A stretch of DNA of 21,441 bases, from NCBI GenBank assembly GCA_009780445.1, contig WRAA01000007.1, forward strand, positions 1-21,441. Direction: 5' to 3'. Positions 7,914-14,973 of this stretch are shown here, in pieces (the first letter of the stretch is position 1; every line of letters begins with the position of its first letter). The position numbers were made by a program, and so were the translations under genes. This DNA is from Defluviitaleaceae bacterium (GTDB taxonomy: Bacteria; Bacillota; Clostridia; Lachnospirales; WRAA01). The notes beneath the pieces were generated by a model. That model ran no database searches, was not told the DNA's origin, and saw nothing but the letters and a program-made list of their open reading frames with translations.

Positions 7914-10481
7914 GTGCAATCGTTCACACTAAACGGCAAGGCAGTTTGCACAGAAACTACGGATAAGAACCTGCTATACTTTTTGCGTGAGGACATGGGC
8001 ATAACCTCTGTGAAGGACGGCTGCAACGCCGGCGCGTGCGGAAGCTGTACGGTTATCGCCGACGGCAAGGCCGTGCGCGCGTGTCTGACGAAGATGTCGG
8101 GCATAGAGGGCAGGAACATCGTGACGGTGGAAGGGCTTACGCCGCGGGAACAGGAAGTGTTCGCCCATGCCTTTGCGTTCACGGGCGGGGTGCAGTGCGG
8201 ATTCTGCATACCGGGCATGGTGCTGGCCGCCAAGGTTCTGCTGGACATCAACGCAGAGCCTACATCAGGCGACATCAAACGCGCCCTGCGCGGCAACATC
8301 TGCCGCTGTACGGGATACGTCAAGATCGAGGAAGCCGTGGCAATCGCCGCTAAGCTCCTGCGCGAAGGCACGCCGATTCCATCCGTCCGCTACACCGGCG
8401 CAGTGGGGGAGGACTTCCCGCGGCTTGACGCACACGAGAAGGTGCTGGGAACCGGGTTGTATTCCGACGACCTGCACTTTCCCGGCATGGTGTACGGCAA
8501 GGCCCTGCGTCTGCCGTATCCGCGCGCCTTCGTCAGGAAGATAGACTTCGAGGCGGCCAAGGAGCACCCCGATTTTGTGGCCGTGCTGACGGCCAAGGAC
8601 ATACCGGGAGCAAAGAAGATAGGCCATCTGCGGCACATACAGGACTGGGACGTGCTGATCGCCGAAGGCGAAGAAACGCGCTATGTGGGCGACGGCGTGG
8701 CCTTGGTTGCGGCCAGGACGTGGCAGGCACTGGACGAAGTTGCCGCGCTCGTGAAGGTGGAGTATGACGAGTTGCCGGTGCTGCACAGCCCAGACCTCGC
8801 GCTTGCGGCTGACGCGCCCAAGCTTCACGAAGGCGGCAACGTCCTCGCGCACGAAAAGCTGGTGCGCGGAGACGCCGACGGCGCGATAGCCGCCGCCGCC
8901 CATGTAGTAACAAACGTCTACACAACACCCTTCACCGAACACGCCTTCATGGAGCCGGAGTGCGCCGTGGCCATGCCCGACGGCGACGGCGGAATACACC
9001 TCTATTCCGGCGGCCAAGGGGTCTATGACGAACAGCGCGAAGTCTCGTCCATGCTGGGCGTTGCGCCGGAAAAGGTGCGCGTCACGGCAATGCTCGTGGG
9101 CGGCGCGTTCGGCGGCAAGGAGGACATGAGCGTGCAGCACCACGCGGCCATGCTGGCGTGGCACCTGCGCTGCCCCGTGAAGGTGCGCCTGACGCGTCAG
9201 GAGAGCCTGATGGTTCACCCGAAACGCCACGCCATGCGCATCGAGATGACCTCCGCCTGCGACAAGGACGGCAACATGCTGGCTGTGAAGGCCAAGATAG
9301 TGTCGGACACCGGTGCATACGCATCCCTGGGCGGGCCTGTTCTGCAACGCGCCTGCACCCACGCCGCCGGCCCCTACAGCTTTAAGAACTTGGACGTGGA
9401 AGGCACCGCGGTCTACACGAACAACCCGCCGGCCGGGGCGTTCCGCGGTTTCGGCGTAACACAGGTTACGTTTGCGTCGGAGAGCAACTTGAACTGGCTG
9501 GCAGAGAAGGTCGGTTTATCGCCGTGGGAAATGCGCTTCCGCAACGCCATCCGCCCCGGGCAGGTTCTGCCAAACGGACAGCTTGCCGACGACTCCACGG
9601 CCATGGTCGAGTGCTTGCTGGCACTCAAGCAGATCTGCGCGGATAACCCGCGTGCGGGCATTGCCGCCGCGTTCAAGAACAGCGGGCTGGGCGTGGGTGT
9701 GCCGGATGCCGGCCGCTGCCGCATGTCGGTGGAGGGCGGCAAGGTGCGTGTGCTTTCGGGCGCGTCCTGCATCGGCCAAGGTATGACGACAATCATCATG
9801 CAGATGGCGTGCCAGACGCTGAAGCTGCCGCCGGAAATGCTTGTCGTGGAAAAGCCGGACACTGCCCGCACGCCAAACTCAGGCACAACCACGGCCTCGC
9901 GCCAAACCGTGTTCACAGGCGAAGCCGTGAGGCTGGCCGCCGTCAAGCTCAAGGCCGCCATGGACGAAGCCGGCTCGCTTGATGCGCTGGAAGGGCAGTC
10001 CTATGACGCGGAGTACTTCCCGCACACAGACAAGATGGGCAGCGACGTGCCGTTCCCCGTCAGCCACGTGGCCTACGGCTACGGCGCGCAGGTCGTCCTG
10101 CTTGACGACGCGGGTATGGTCGAGAAGGTCGTAGCAGCCTATGACGTAGGCACACCCATCAACCGCCGCAACGTCGAAGGGCAGATCGAAGGCGGCGTAA
10201 CAATGGGCTTGGGCTACGCGCTGACCGAGGACTTTATCGTGGAACAAGGTATGGTGCGCTCCAAGTACGGCACCCTGGGGCTGTTCAGATCCACAGACAC
10301 CCCGCCCATCGAGACAATTCTGGTGGACAAGGAAGGCAGAGCCGCAACGGCCTACGGCGCGAAGGGGGTAGGCGAACTGGCCACAATTCCCACGGCTCCG
10401 GCAGTCTCGCTGGCCTACTACCACCGCGACGGCAAGTTCCGCACCAAGCTGCCCCTGGGGGATACTTCGTACAGTAAGTGA
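7914..10481 (+). CDS. Fused 2Fe-2S/molybdenum hydroxylase, selenium-dependent xanthine dehydrogenase type
   Basis: An 855-residue fusion of an iron-sulfur domain and a molybdopterin domain, without an FAD domain. ATGs at 7896 and 7908 are in frame, but AGGAGG (7902-7907) fits the GTG at 7914 best. Fe-S ligands: Cys37, Cys42, Cys45 and Cys57, then Cys95, Cys98, Cys130 and Cys132. Mo-domain marks: GGAFGGKED (396-404), GAFRGFG with Arg511, CIGQG (619-623) and GAKGVGE with catalytic Glu821. The length and domain order match the family annotated as selenium-dependent xanthine dehydrogenase (about 850 residues). XdhD of E. coli is a longer relative. Selenium would be a labile ligand, so no selenocysteine codon is expected and none is needed. 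It needs an external electron acceptor; YgfK or XdhB are candidates by inference. Confidence 0.85.
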   Translation: MQSFTLNGKAVCTETTDKNLLYFLREDMGITSVKDGCNAGACGSCTVIADGKAVRACLTKMSGIEGRNIVTVEGLTPREQEVFAHAFAFTGGVQCGFCIPGMVLAAKVLLDINAEPTSGDIKRALRGNICRCTGYVKIEEAVAIAAKLLREGTPIPSVRYTGAVGEDFPRLDAHEKVLGTGLYSDDLHFPGMVYGKALRLPYPRAFVRKIDFEAAKEHPDFVAVLTAKDIPGAKKIGHLRHIQDWDVLIAEGEETRYVGDGVALVAARTWQALDEVAALVKVEYDELPVLHSPDLALAADAPKLHEGGNVLAHEKLVRGDADGAIAAAAHVVTNVYTTPFTEHAFMEPECAVAMPDGDGGIHLYSGGQGVYDEQREVSSMLGVAPEKVRVTAMLVGGAFGGKEDMSVQHHAAMLAWHLRCPVKVRLTRQESLMVHPKRHAMRIEMTSACDKDGNMLAVKAKIVSDTGAYASLGGPVLQRACTHAAGPYSFKNLDVEGTAVYTNNPPAGAFRGFGVTQVTFASESNLNWLAEKVGLSPWEMRFRNAIRPGQVLPNGQLADDSTAMVECLLALKQICADNPRAGIAAAFKNSGLGVGVPDAGRCRMSVEGGKVRVLSGASCIGQGMTTIIMQMACQTLKLPPEMLVVEKPDTARTPNSGTTTASRQTVFTGEAVRLAAVKLKAAMDEAGSLDALEGQSYDAEYFPHTDKMGSDVPFPVSHVAYGYGAQVVLLDDAGMVEKVVAAYDVGTPINRRNVEGQIEGGVTMGLGYALTEDFIVEQGMVRSKYGTLGLFRSTDTPPIETILVDKEGRAATAYGAKGVGELATIPTAPAVSLAYYHRDGKFRTKLPLGDTSYSK

Positions 10482-10490
10482 TCGAACCAC

Positions 10491-10568
10491 AGGGCTTCGC
10501 CTACGTCCACAGCCTGCAAGTTATGGGTCAAGGGCGAAGCCCTTGTGGGGTTTGGGGCGAAGCCCCAA
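10491..10568. repeat. Cluster of short GGGCGAAGCCC palindromes
   Basis: The 119-nt gap before hydA holds two perfect 17-nt palindromic hairpins, CAAGGGCGAAGCCCTTG (10529-10545) and TTGGGGCGAAGCCCCAA (10552-10568). A third, inverted partial copy (GGGCTTCGCC) lies near 10491-10500. There is no T-tract after the hairpins, so they do not look like terminators. They could stabilise or process the mRNA between the two genes. Confidence 0.6.
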
Positions 10569-10600
10569 GGTTTACGTTTGGCGCAAAGGAGACGGTTGAT

Positions 10601-11977
10601 TTGTTGATAAAAAATGGTATAATAGTCACAGGCGCAGACACCTTCACCGGTGATGTGCTTATCAGGAACGGCGTAATAACACAGGTGGGGCTTGACCTTT
10701 CCGGCGAGGGAGAAGAAGTTCTGGACGCGGCGGGCAAGCTTGTCCTGCCGGGCGCGGTGGACGTGCATACCCACTTCGACCTGGACGTGGGCATCGCAAC
10801 CGCGGTGGACGACTTCTACACGGGTACGATCGCGGCGGCTTGCGGCGGAACAACAAGCATTGTGGATCACATGGCCTTCGGGCCGGACGGTTGCAGGCTG
10901 GATCACCAGGTCAAGCGGTATCACGAACTTGCGGACGACAAGGCCGTGATCGACTTCGGCTTCCACGGCGTTATCCAGCATGTAAATGAGGACGTGCTGG
11001 CCGACATGCAGACTCTGATCGCAGAGGGTATCACGAGCTACAAGTTCTACATGACCTATGGCTACAAGCTGGAGGACGCGGACATGATGCGCGTGATGGC
11101 GCGGATCAAGGAGCTTGGGCTGATAGTCTCCGCGCACCCGGAAAACGACGGCACCATCGCCTATTTCAAGGATCTGTTCCACAAGACGGGCAAGCTCACG
11201 CCGGAGTATCACGCCAAGAGCCGCCCGTTCCAGTGTGAGTCCGATGCGGTGAACAGGCTGCTGCTGTTCTCTGAAATGCTGGGCGACGTGCCGCTCTACG
11301 TGGTGCATCTCTCCAACGGTCTTGGGCTGGACTATTGCAAGCAGGCGCGGCAGCGCGGCCTGCGCAACATGTTCATCGAGACATGCCCGCAGTACCTCTT
11401 CCTGGGCGAAGAGCTGTACAAGAACGCGGACGGCCTAAAGTACGTCATGAGCCCCCCCTTGCGCGACAAACGCCACAGCGACGAACTTTGGCGCGGCATA
11501 GAGCTGGGTGACGTCCAGACAATCGGCACAGACCACTGCCCGTTCAACTACGCAACGGACAAGCAGCAGGGCGCGGAGGACTTCGCCAAATGCCCCAACG
11601 GCGCGCCGGGCGTGGAGATGCGCCTGCCGCTGATGTACTCCGAAGGCGTGGCCAAGGGGCGTATATCGCTTAACAGGCTTGTGGATCTCTGCGCGACGAA
11701 CCCGGCCAAGCTCTTCGGCATGTATCCCAAGAAGGGTACAATCGCGCCGGGCAGCGACGGCGACATCGTGATACTGGATCCGAACGCGAAGTTCACCATC
11801 ACGAAGAAGGACATGCACGAAAACGTGGACTACTCGCCGTATGAAGGTATGAAGCTGGACGGCAGAATCAGCGCGGTGGTATCCCGCGGAGAGCTGATCG
11901 TGCGCGACAACACCTTCCTCGGCGCGAAGGGGCGCGGGCAGTTCCTGCGCAGAAGCAAGCCAATTACAATGATTTAG
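10601..11977 (+). CDS. hydA: Dihydropyrimidinase / D-hydantoinase family cyclic amidohydrolase
   Basis: The frame is open from a GTG at 10478, but its first 41 codons read through palindromic repeats. AAAGGAGA (10585-10592) precedes a TTG at 10601 (TTG 10604 is the alternative), giving 458 residues, the usual length. All binuclear-metal ligands of the hydantoinase family can be placed: His56 and His58 (VHTHFD), Lys148 (SYKFYMTYG, the carboxylated lysine), His179 (AHPEND), His236 (VHLSNG) and Asp311 (GTDHCPFN). The enzyme hydrolyses a cyclic amide ring such as a dihydropyrimidine, hydantoin or related ureide. In this cluster it is a good candidate for opening a ring made by the molybdenum hydroxylases. 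Close homologues are named hydA, hyuA or dht. A 13-nt gap leads to the next gene. Confidence 0.9.
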   Translation: MLIKNGIIVTGADTFTGDVLIRNGVITQVGLDLSGEGEEVLDAAGKLVLPGAVDVHTHFDLDVGIATAVDDFYTGTIAAACGGTTSIVDHMAFGPDGCRLDHQVKRYHELADDKAVIDFGFHGVIQHVNEDVLADMQTLIAEGITSYKFYMTYGYKLEDADMMRVMARIKELGLIVSAHPENDGTIAYFKDLFHKTGKLTPEYHAKSRPFQCESDAVNRLLLFSEMLGDVPLYVVHLSNGLGLDYCKQARQRGLRNMFIETCPQYLFLGEELYKNADGLKYVMSPPLRDKRHSDELWRGIELGDVQTIGTDHCPFNYATDKQQGAEDFAKCPNGAPGVEMRLPLMYSEGVAKGRISLNRLVDLCATNPAKLFGMYPKKGTIAPGSDGDIVILDPNAKFTITKKDMHENVDYSPYEGMKLDGRISAVVSRGELIVRDNTFLGAKGRGQFLRRSKPITMI

Positions 11978-11990
11978 GAGGCACTACGTA

Positions 11991-13160
11991 ATGAACAATT
12001 TCAGATTCTACCTGCCCACAGAACTTCTCTTCGGCAAGGACACCCACAAGAACGTCGGCGCGGAAGTCGTGAAGCACACGAGCAAGAAGATCCTGTTTGT
12101 GCGCCTTGCGAAGGCATCGCTGGAGCGCATCGGCATCTACGGCGACATCACGGCATCCCTTGCGGAACATGGTGTCGAATATATCGAGCTTGACGGCATT
12201 GTGCCGAACCCGCTGCTCTCGAAGGTGCGCGAAGGCGTGGAGATCTGCAAGCGCGAAGGCATCGAGTTCATCCTGGCTGTGGGCGGCGGCTCTGTTGTGG
12301 ACACCGCCAAGGCCATCGCCGTAGCGTCCCGCATAGACGGGGACTATTGGGACATCGTCACAGGCAAGACCAAGATGAACGGCGGCCTGGGGCTGGGCAC
12401 GATCATCACCATCCCCGCCACCGGAACGGAGATGAACGCCTCCACGGTAATCACACGTGACGAGGACCTCGTAAAGCGCGGATTTATGACGATCTGCCCG
12501 ACATTCAGCATCATGAACCCGGAGCTTACCAAGACCCTGCCCAAGGATCGTGTAGCCCAAGGCGTGCTGGACATGTTCATGCACACCGCTGAGCGTTACT
12601 TCACCCCGACGCAGGCCGTAGACCTCACGGACCGTATGCAGGAAGGCGTGATGAAAACGATCATACGCCTGGGCAGCAAGTTCTATCACAAGGGTTACGA
12701 CTACGACACAGTGGCGGAAGTCACCTACGCTTCGACAGTGGCGCATAACTTCACGCTCTGCGTGGGCCGCCAGGGAGACTGGGCCACGCACAACATCGGC
12801 CATGAGCTAAGCGGCGAATACGATCTGCCGCACGCCGAATCCCTAACGGTCATCTTCCCGTCGTGGATACGTTATACACGCGGCGTCAACCCCGCCAGAA
12901 CGGCACAGTTCTTCGTAAACGTATTCGGCGTGGAAAACAACTTCTTCGACGTTGACGACACCATCGACCGCGGCCTTGAAGCCATGGAAAACTGGTTCAA
13001 GAGTTTGAACATGCCCATCCGCATCTCCGAAACATACATCAAGGATGTGGATATCGAGAAGTTGGCCAACAAGGCCAGCGAAGGCGGCAACCGCAAGCTG
13101 GGCAACTTCAAGCAGCTTAGCCACGACGACTTTGTGGCGATCTACAAGCTCGCGCTGTAG
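11991..13160 (+). CDS. Iron-containing (group III) alcohol dehydrogenase
   Basis: A 389-residue protein starting at the ATG at 11991, with TTAGGAGG just upstream. It is a full-length member of the Fe-ADH family, with the NAD(P)-binding GGGSVVD at 98-104. The metal ligands are all present at family spacing: Asp194 and His198 (LDMFMH), His267 (THNIGH) and His281 (DLPHAES). It resembles the NADPH-dependent butanol-dehydrogenase-like branch. It reduces an aldehyde or oxidises an alcohol in the cytoplasm; the substrate is unknown. It is the last gene before a strong terminator and 13 nt after hydA, so it belongs to the operon. Its link to purine breakdown is not obvious and may be general redox balancing. 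Confidence 0.9.
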   Translation: MNNFRFYLPTELLFGKDTHKNVGAEVVKHTSKKILFVRLAKASLERIGIYGDITASLAEHGVEYIELDGIVPNPLLSKVREGVEICKREGIEFILAVGGGSVVDTAKAIAVASRIDGDYWDIVTGKTKMNGGLGLGTIITIPATGTEMNASTVITRDEDLVKRGFMTICPTFSIMNPELTKTLPKDRVAQGVLDMFMHTAERYFTPTQAVDLTDRMQEGVMKTIIRLGSKFYHKGYDYDTVAEVTYASTVAHNFTLCVGRQGDWATHNIGHELSGEYDLPHAESLTVIFPSWIRYTRGVNPARTAQFFVNVFGVENNFFDVDDTIDRGLEAMENWFKSLNMPIRISETYIKDVDIEKLANKASEGGNRKLGNFKQLSHDDFVAIYKLAL

Positions 13161-13171
13161 CAAGAGGTCTA
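13160..13171 (+). repeat. Solitary end of a family A element
   Basis: GCAAGAGGTCTA, identical to the right terminus of the family A palindromes at 6235 and 20929 including the final TA. No partner left end is nearby. It may be a deletion or excision remnant, although 12 bp could arise by chance. Confidence 0.35.
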
Positions 13172-13175
13172 TTAC

Positions 13176-13217
13176 AAGCGTCCGGATGCCGCGTGTGTAT
13201 CCGGACGCTTTCTTTCT
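13176..13217 (+). terminator. Rho-independent terminator of the catabolic operon
   Basis: A perfect 12-bp stem, AAGCGTCCGGAT (13176-13187) with ATCCGGACGCTT (13199-13210), and an 11-nt loop. It is followed by TCTTTCTT and lies 15 nt after the alcohol dehydrogenase stop. Confidence 0.88.
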
Positions 13218-13240
13218 TGAGAAAAATAGAATCCACCCTC

Positions 13241-13270
13241 TTGACACATATTTTGTCAAGGCCGTATAAT
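13241..13270 (+). promoter_or_regulatory. Sigma-A-type promoter with an overlapping dyad
   Basis: TTGACA (13241-13246), an 18-nt spacer and TATAAT (13265-13270), about 40 nt before the serine hydrolase ATG. The -35 box is one arm of a perfect dyad CTTGACA / TGTCAAG (13240-13260, 7-nt spacer), which could be an operator. Confidence 0.8.
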
Positions 13271-13309
13271 AGTGTATGTTCACTAGAAATATTTGTCGAG
13301 GGTGGTCGT

Positions 13310-14596
13310 ATGCGTCTGGGTAAAACTGCATATGCGGTGCTTGTGCCGCTTCTCTGCGCGGTTATCGCCGGCAGCATCTTCGTTGTCGTGCGTAATGTGC
13401 TTAGCTTTCGCCCGACGGCGGCGGCCGTGCTTGCCGAAGCCCCCGTCGCGCCCACGGAATATGCAACCGCGCAGACCGCGCCCGAAGAGGAAACGCCGCA
13501 GCGGCACCACATCCCCTGGCTGTTTACGGCCTATGCCGAACCGGACTTCCGGGCGGATCAAGTGGCCGCCTTTAACCCGCAGTACGTGACCATCCTCTAC
13601 GAAGGCGGAGACGGCTGGGCCTTGGCGGACACAAGCGAGGGCGAAGTATGGGTGTACCTGCGCGACAACCTGCTCTACCTGACCAGGGTCGTGGGCATGT
13701 TCGAGGATGCCCCGCAAGACGGTTTCGCCACCGGCCACCACATAGACATACTGCGCCCGCAGCTGGTGCGCGTGCTGGATCAGGACGGCTACTGGCTGCG
13801 CATAGAAACCTGGGCGGGGCCGATGTGGGTGAACCGGCACTTCACCCCGTCCGCCGCCGCGCTTGACGAAGTTATCGGGCGGTTCGGCAACAGGGTGTCC
13901 GTGTTCTACGAAAACTTCGAGACGGGTTTCGTCTACACGCACAACGCCGACCGCGTGTTCTTCGGCGCAAGCGCGATCAAGGGGCCGTATGCCCTGTGGG
14001 TGCATCTGCTGGCCGAAGCGGGCTACACGGATCTTGGAACGATACACACCTTCACAAGCGCGGACATGTGGGGCGGCAGCGGCGTTATCCAGCGTATGCC
14101 GGTTGGCTCTACGTTTACGGAGGCCGAGCTTATCGGGCTGGCCCTGAGCGTCAGCGACAACATCGCCTTCCGTATGCTGGTGCGGCGTATACACGGCGTA
14201 CCGGGCTTCCGCGACTGGGTGGAGGAAGTCGGCGCGGAGCCGGGCCGCGTCCACACCGTTACATATTCCCGTTTGACCGCGGGCGACGCCGGCATCTTCG
14301 CGCGCGAAAAGCACCGCTACATAGAATCGGGAGGGCGGTACAGCGAGGACTTCCGCGAACATCTGCTGGCCAACCGCTACGCCTTTGTGGTGTCGGATCA
14401 CCCCGTGGGCAGTAAGTCCGGCTGGGCGCAGGAGGCCTTCCACGATATCGCCATCGTCTACGCGCCGTCGCCCTATTCCCTGTCCATCCTCTCCGCCGGC
14501 ACAGGCGGCGGCGACGACAGGCGCATGTTCCGCGAAATCTCCATGGCGATACAGTACTTCAACGACCGTTACTTCCCAGGAAATCCCGCGAATTGA
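13310..14596 (+). CDS. Membrane-anchored SH3-like / penicillin-recognising serine hydrolase
   Basis: The frame extends to 13193, but that lies upstream of the promoter. The ATG at 13310 after GAGGGTGG gives 428 residues. An N-terminal hydrophobic segment (about residues 7-27) acts as signal anchor. A proline/alanine linker follows, then two bacterial SH3-like stretches (about 65-125 and 130-180). The C-terminal domain has the serine beta-lactamase/DD-peptidase triad of motifs: SAIK (Ser221, Lys224), SDN (282-284) and KSG (369-371). I see no clear ExxLN, the class A deacylation glutamate motif, so hydrolysis of beta-lactams is doubtful. A cell-wall peptidase or a beta-lactamase-related regulator is more likely. 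It is expected outside the membrane, tethered. It has its own promoter and is separate from the catabolic operon. Confidence 0.8.
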   Translation: MRLGKTAYAVLVPLLCAVIAGSIFVVVRNVLSFRPTAAAVLAEAPVAPTEYATAQTAPEEETPQRHHIPWLFTAYAEPDFRADQVAAFNPQYVTILYEGGDGWALADTSEGEVWVYLRDNLLYLTRVVGMFEDAPQDGFATGHHIDILRPQLVRVLDQDGYWLRIETWAGPMWVNRHFTPSAAALDEVIGRFGNRVSVFYENFETGFVYTHNADRVFFGASAIKGPYALWVHLLAEAGYTDLGTIHTFTSADMWGGSGVIQRMPVGSTFTEAELIGLALSVSDNIAFRMLVRRIHGVPGFRDWVEEVGAEPGRVHTVTYSRLTAGDAGIFAREKHRYIESGGRYSEDFREHLLANRYAFVVSDHPVGSKSGWAQEAFHDIAIVYAPSPYSLSILSAGTGGGDDRRMFREISMAIQYFNDRYFPGNPAN

Positions 14597-14603
14597 CATT
14601 TAC

Positions 14604-14632
14604 TTGACAAATCGTCGCATATGCTGTACACT
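14604..14632 (+). promoter_or_regulatory. Promoter of the tupA leader
   Basis: TTGACA (14604-14609), a 17-nt spacer and TACACT (14627-14632). A second TTGACA at 14593 is badly spaced. Transcription would start near 14640, leaving a leader of about 335 nt before tupA. Confidence 0.62.
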
Positions 14633-14653
14633 TATCCCATACATATTTGCTTC

Positions 14654-14775
14654 GATTCCGCTGGGCTACGGCAGTGCTATGCCCGACGGAACGTAGGAGC
14701 CTGTTTAGCAAACAGGCTCCGGGAGTGTCTCCGGACACTCTCCCAGGGTGCGCGCGGAAACGCCTGCGCCTTCCA
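14654..14775 (+). ncRNA. Candidate molybdenum/tungsten cofactor (Moco/Tuco) riboswitch aptamer
   Basis: A structured RNA is predicted by eye. It has a GGGC/GCCC stem inside TTCCG/CGGAA (14656-14691), a perfect 11-bp hairpin (14696-14720), and a second hairpin GGGAGTGTC / GACACTC-TCCC with loop TCCG (14721-14744). Last comes a GAAA-capped helix, GGTGC...GCGCC (about 14747-14770). The 3' segment CGGAAACGCCTGCGCCTTCC resembles, from memory, the conserved 3' end of the Moco RNA family (Rfam RF01055). It precedes a tungstate-binding protein gene, a fitting target. I could not run a covariance search. The weaker alternative is an unrelated structured leader. Confidence 0.55.
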
Positions 14776-14839
14776 TTGTGAAAAGGACGCAAATACATGC
14801 TCCCATTACACGATCCCATTGGAAGGACGCTTTTGTTTT
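14766..14839 (+). terminator. Leader terminator overlapping the aptamer 3' strand
   Basis: GCGCCTTCCA (14766-14775) can pair with TGGAAGGACGC (14820-14830, one bulged A), which is followed directly by TTTTGTTTTG. A nearer copy of AAGGACGC at 14783-14790 can pair with the same strand but has no T-tract after it. The leader can therefore fold in two exclusive ways, as an expression platform would. The loop of the terminator form is long (44 nt). Confidence 0.5.
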
Positions 14840-14851
14840 GCGCGTGACCAC

Positions 14852-14954
14852 TACAGCAGTTCCACTTGACACTTGCTGAATCGGAGCCGAAACCGCAATG
14901 ATTCACAGCGGTTCCGACGAACGATGAAGCTTAGTGTCAAGCGGAACTGCTATA
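14852..14954. repeat. TA-flanked inverted-repeat element (family C) in the tupA leader
   Basis: 103 bp with TA at both ends. The arms AGCAGTTCCACTTGACACT (14855-14873) and AGTGTCAAGCGGAACTGCT (14933-14951) are complementary at 18 of 19 positions. The interior has smaller nested dyads (AACCGC/GCGGTT, GAATC/GATTC). No ORF lies inside. It looks like a third MITE-like family, inserted between the leader terminator and the tupA ribosome binding site. It could also be a regulatory hairpin. Confidence 0.6.
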
Positions 14955-14973
14955 TTACTAAGGAGTGTAGATC

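Noticed and set aside
10478..10600. GTG start at 10478 overlapping the previous stop as the true start of hydA
   Set aside because: It would add 41 residues encoded by hairpin repeats that no hydantoinase has. TTG 10601 has a good ribosome binding site and gives the normal family length.
10596..10623. TTGATT-16-TATAAT resembling a promoter at the hydA start
   Set aside because: It lies across the proposed start codon and first codons, so a transcript from it would lack the start. The AT-rich codons explain the match.
13283..14599. 438-codon open frame on the - strand opposite the serine hydrolase
   Set aside because: The + strand has a promoter, signal anchor and the SxxK, SDN and KSG motifs. 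The antisense frame has no such support.
14696..14744. The two adjacent hairpins as tandem intrinsic terminators
   Set aside because: Neither is followed by a T-tract; they fit better as helices of the structured leader.
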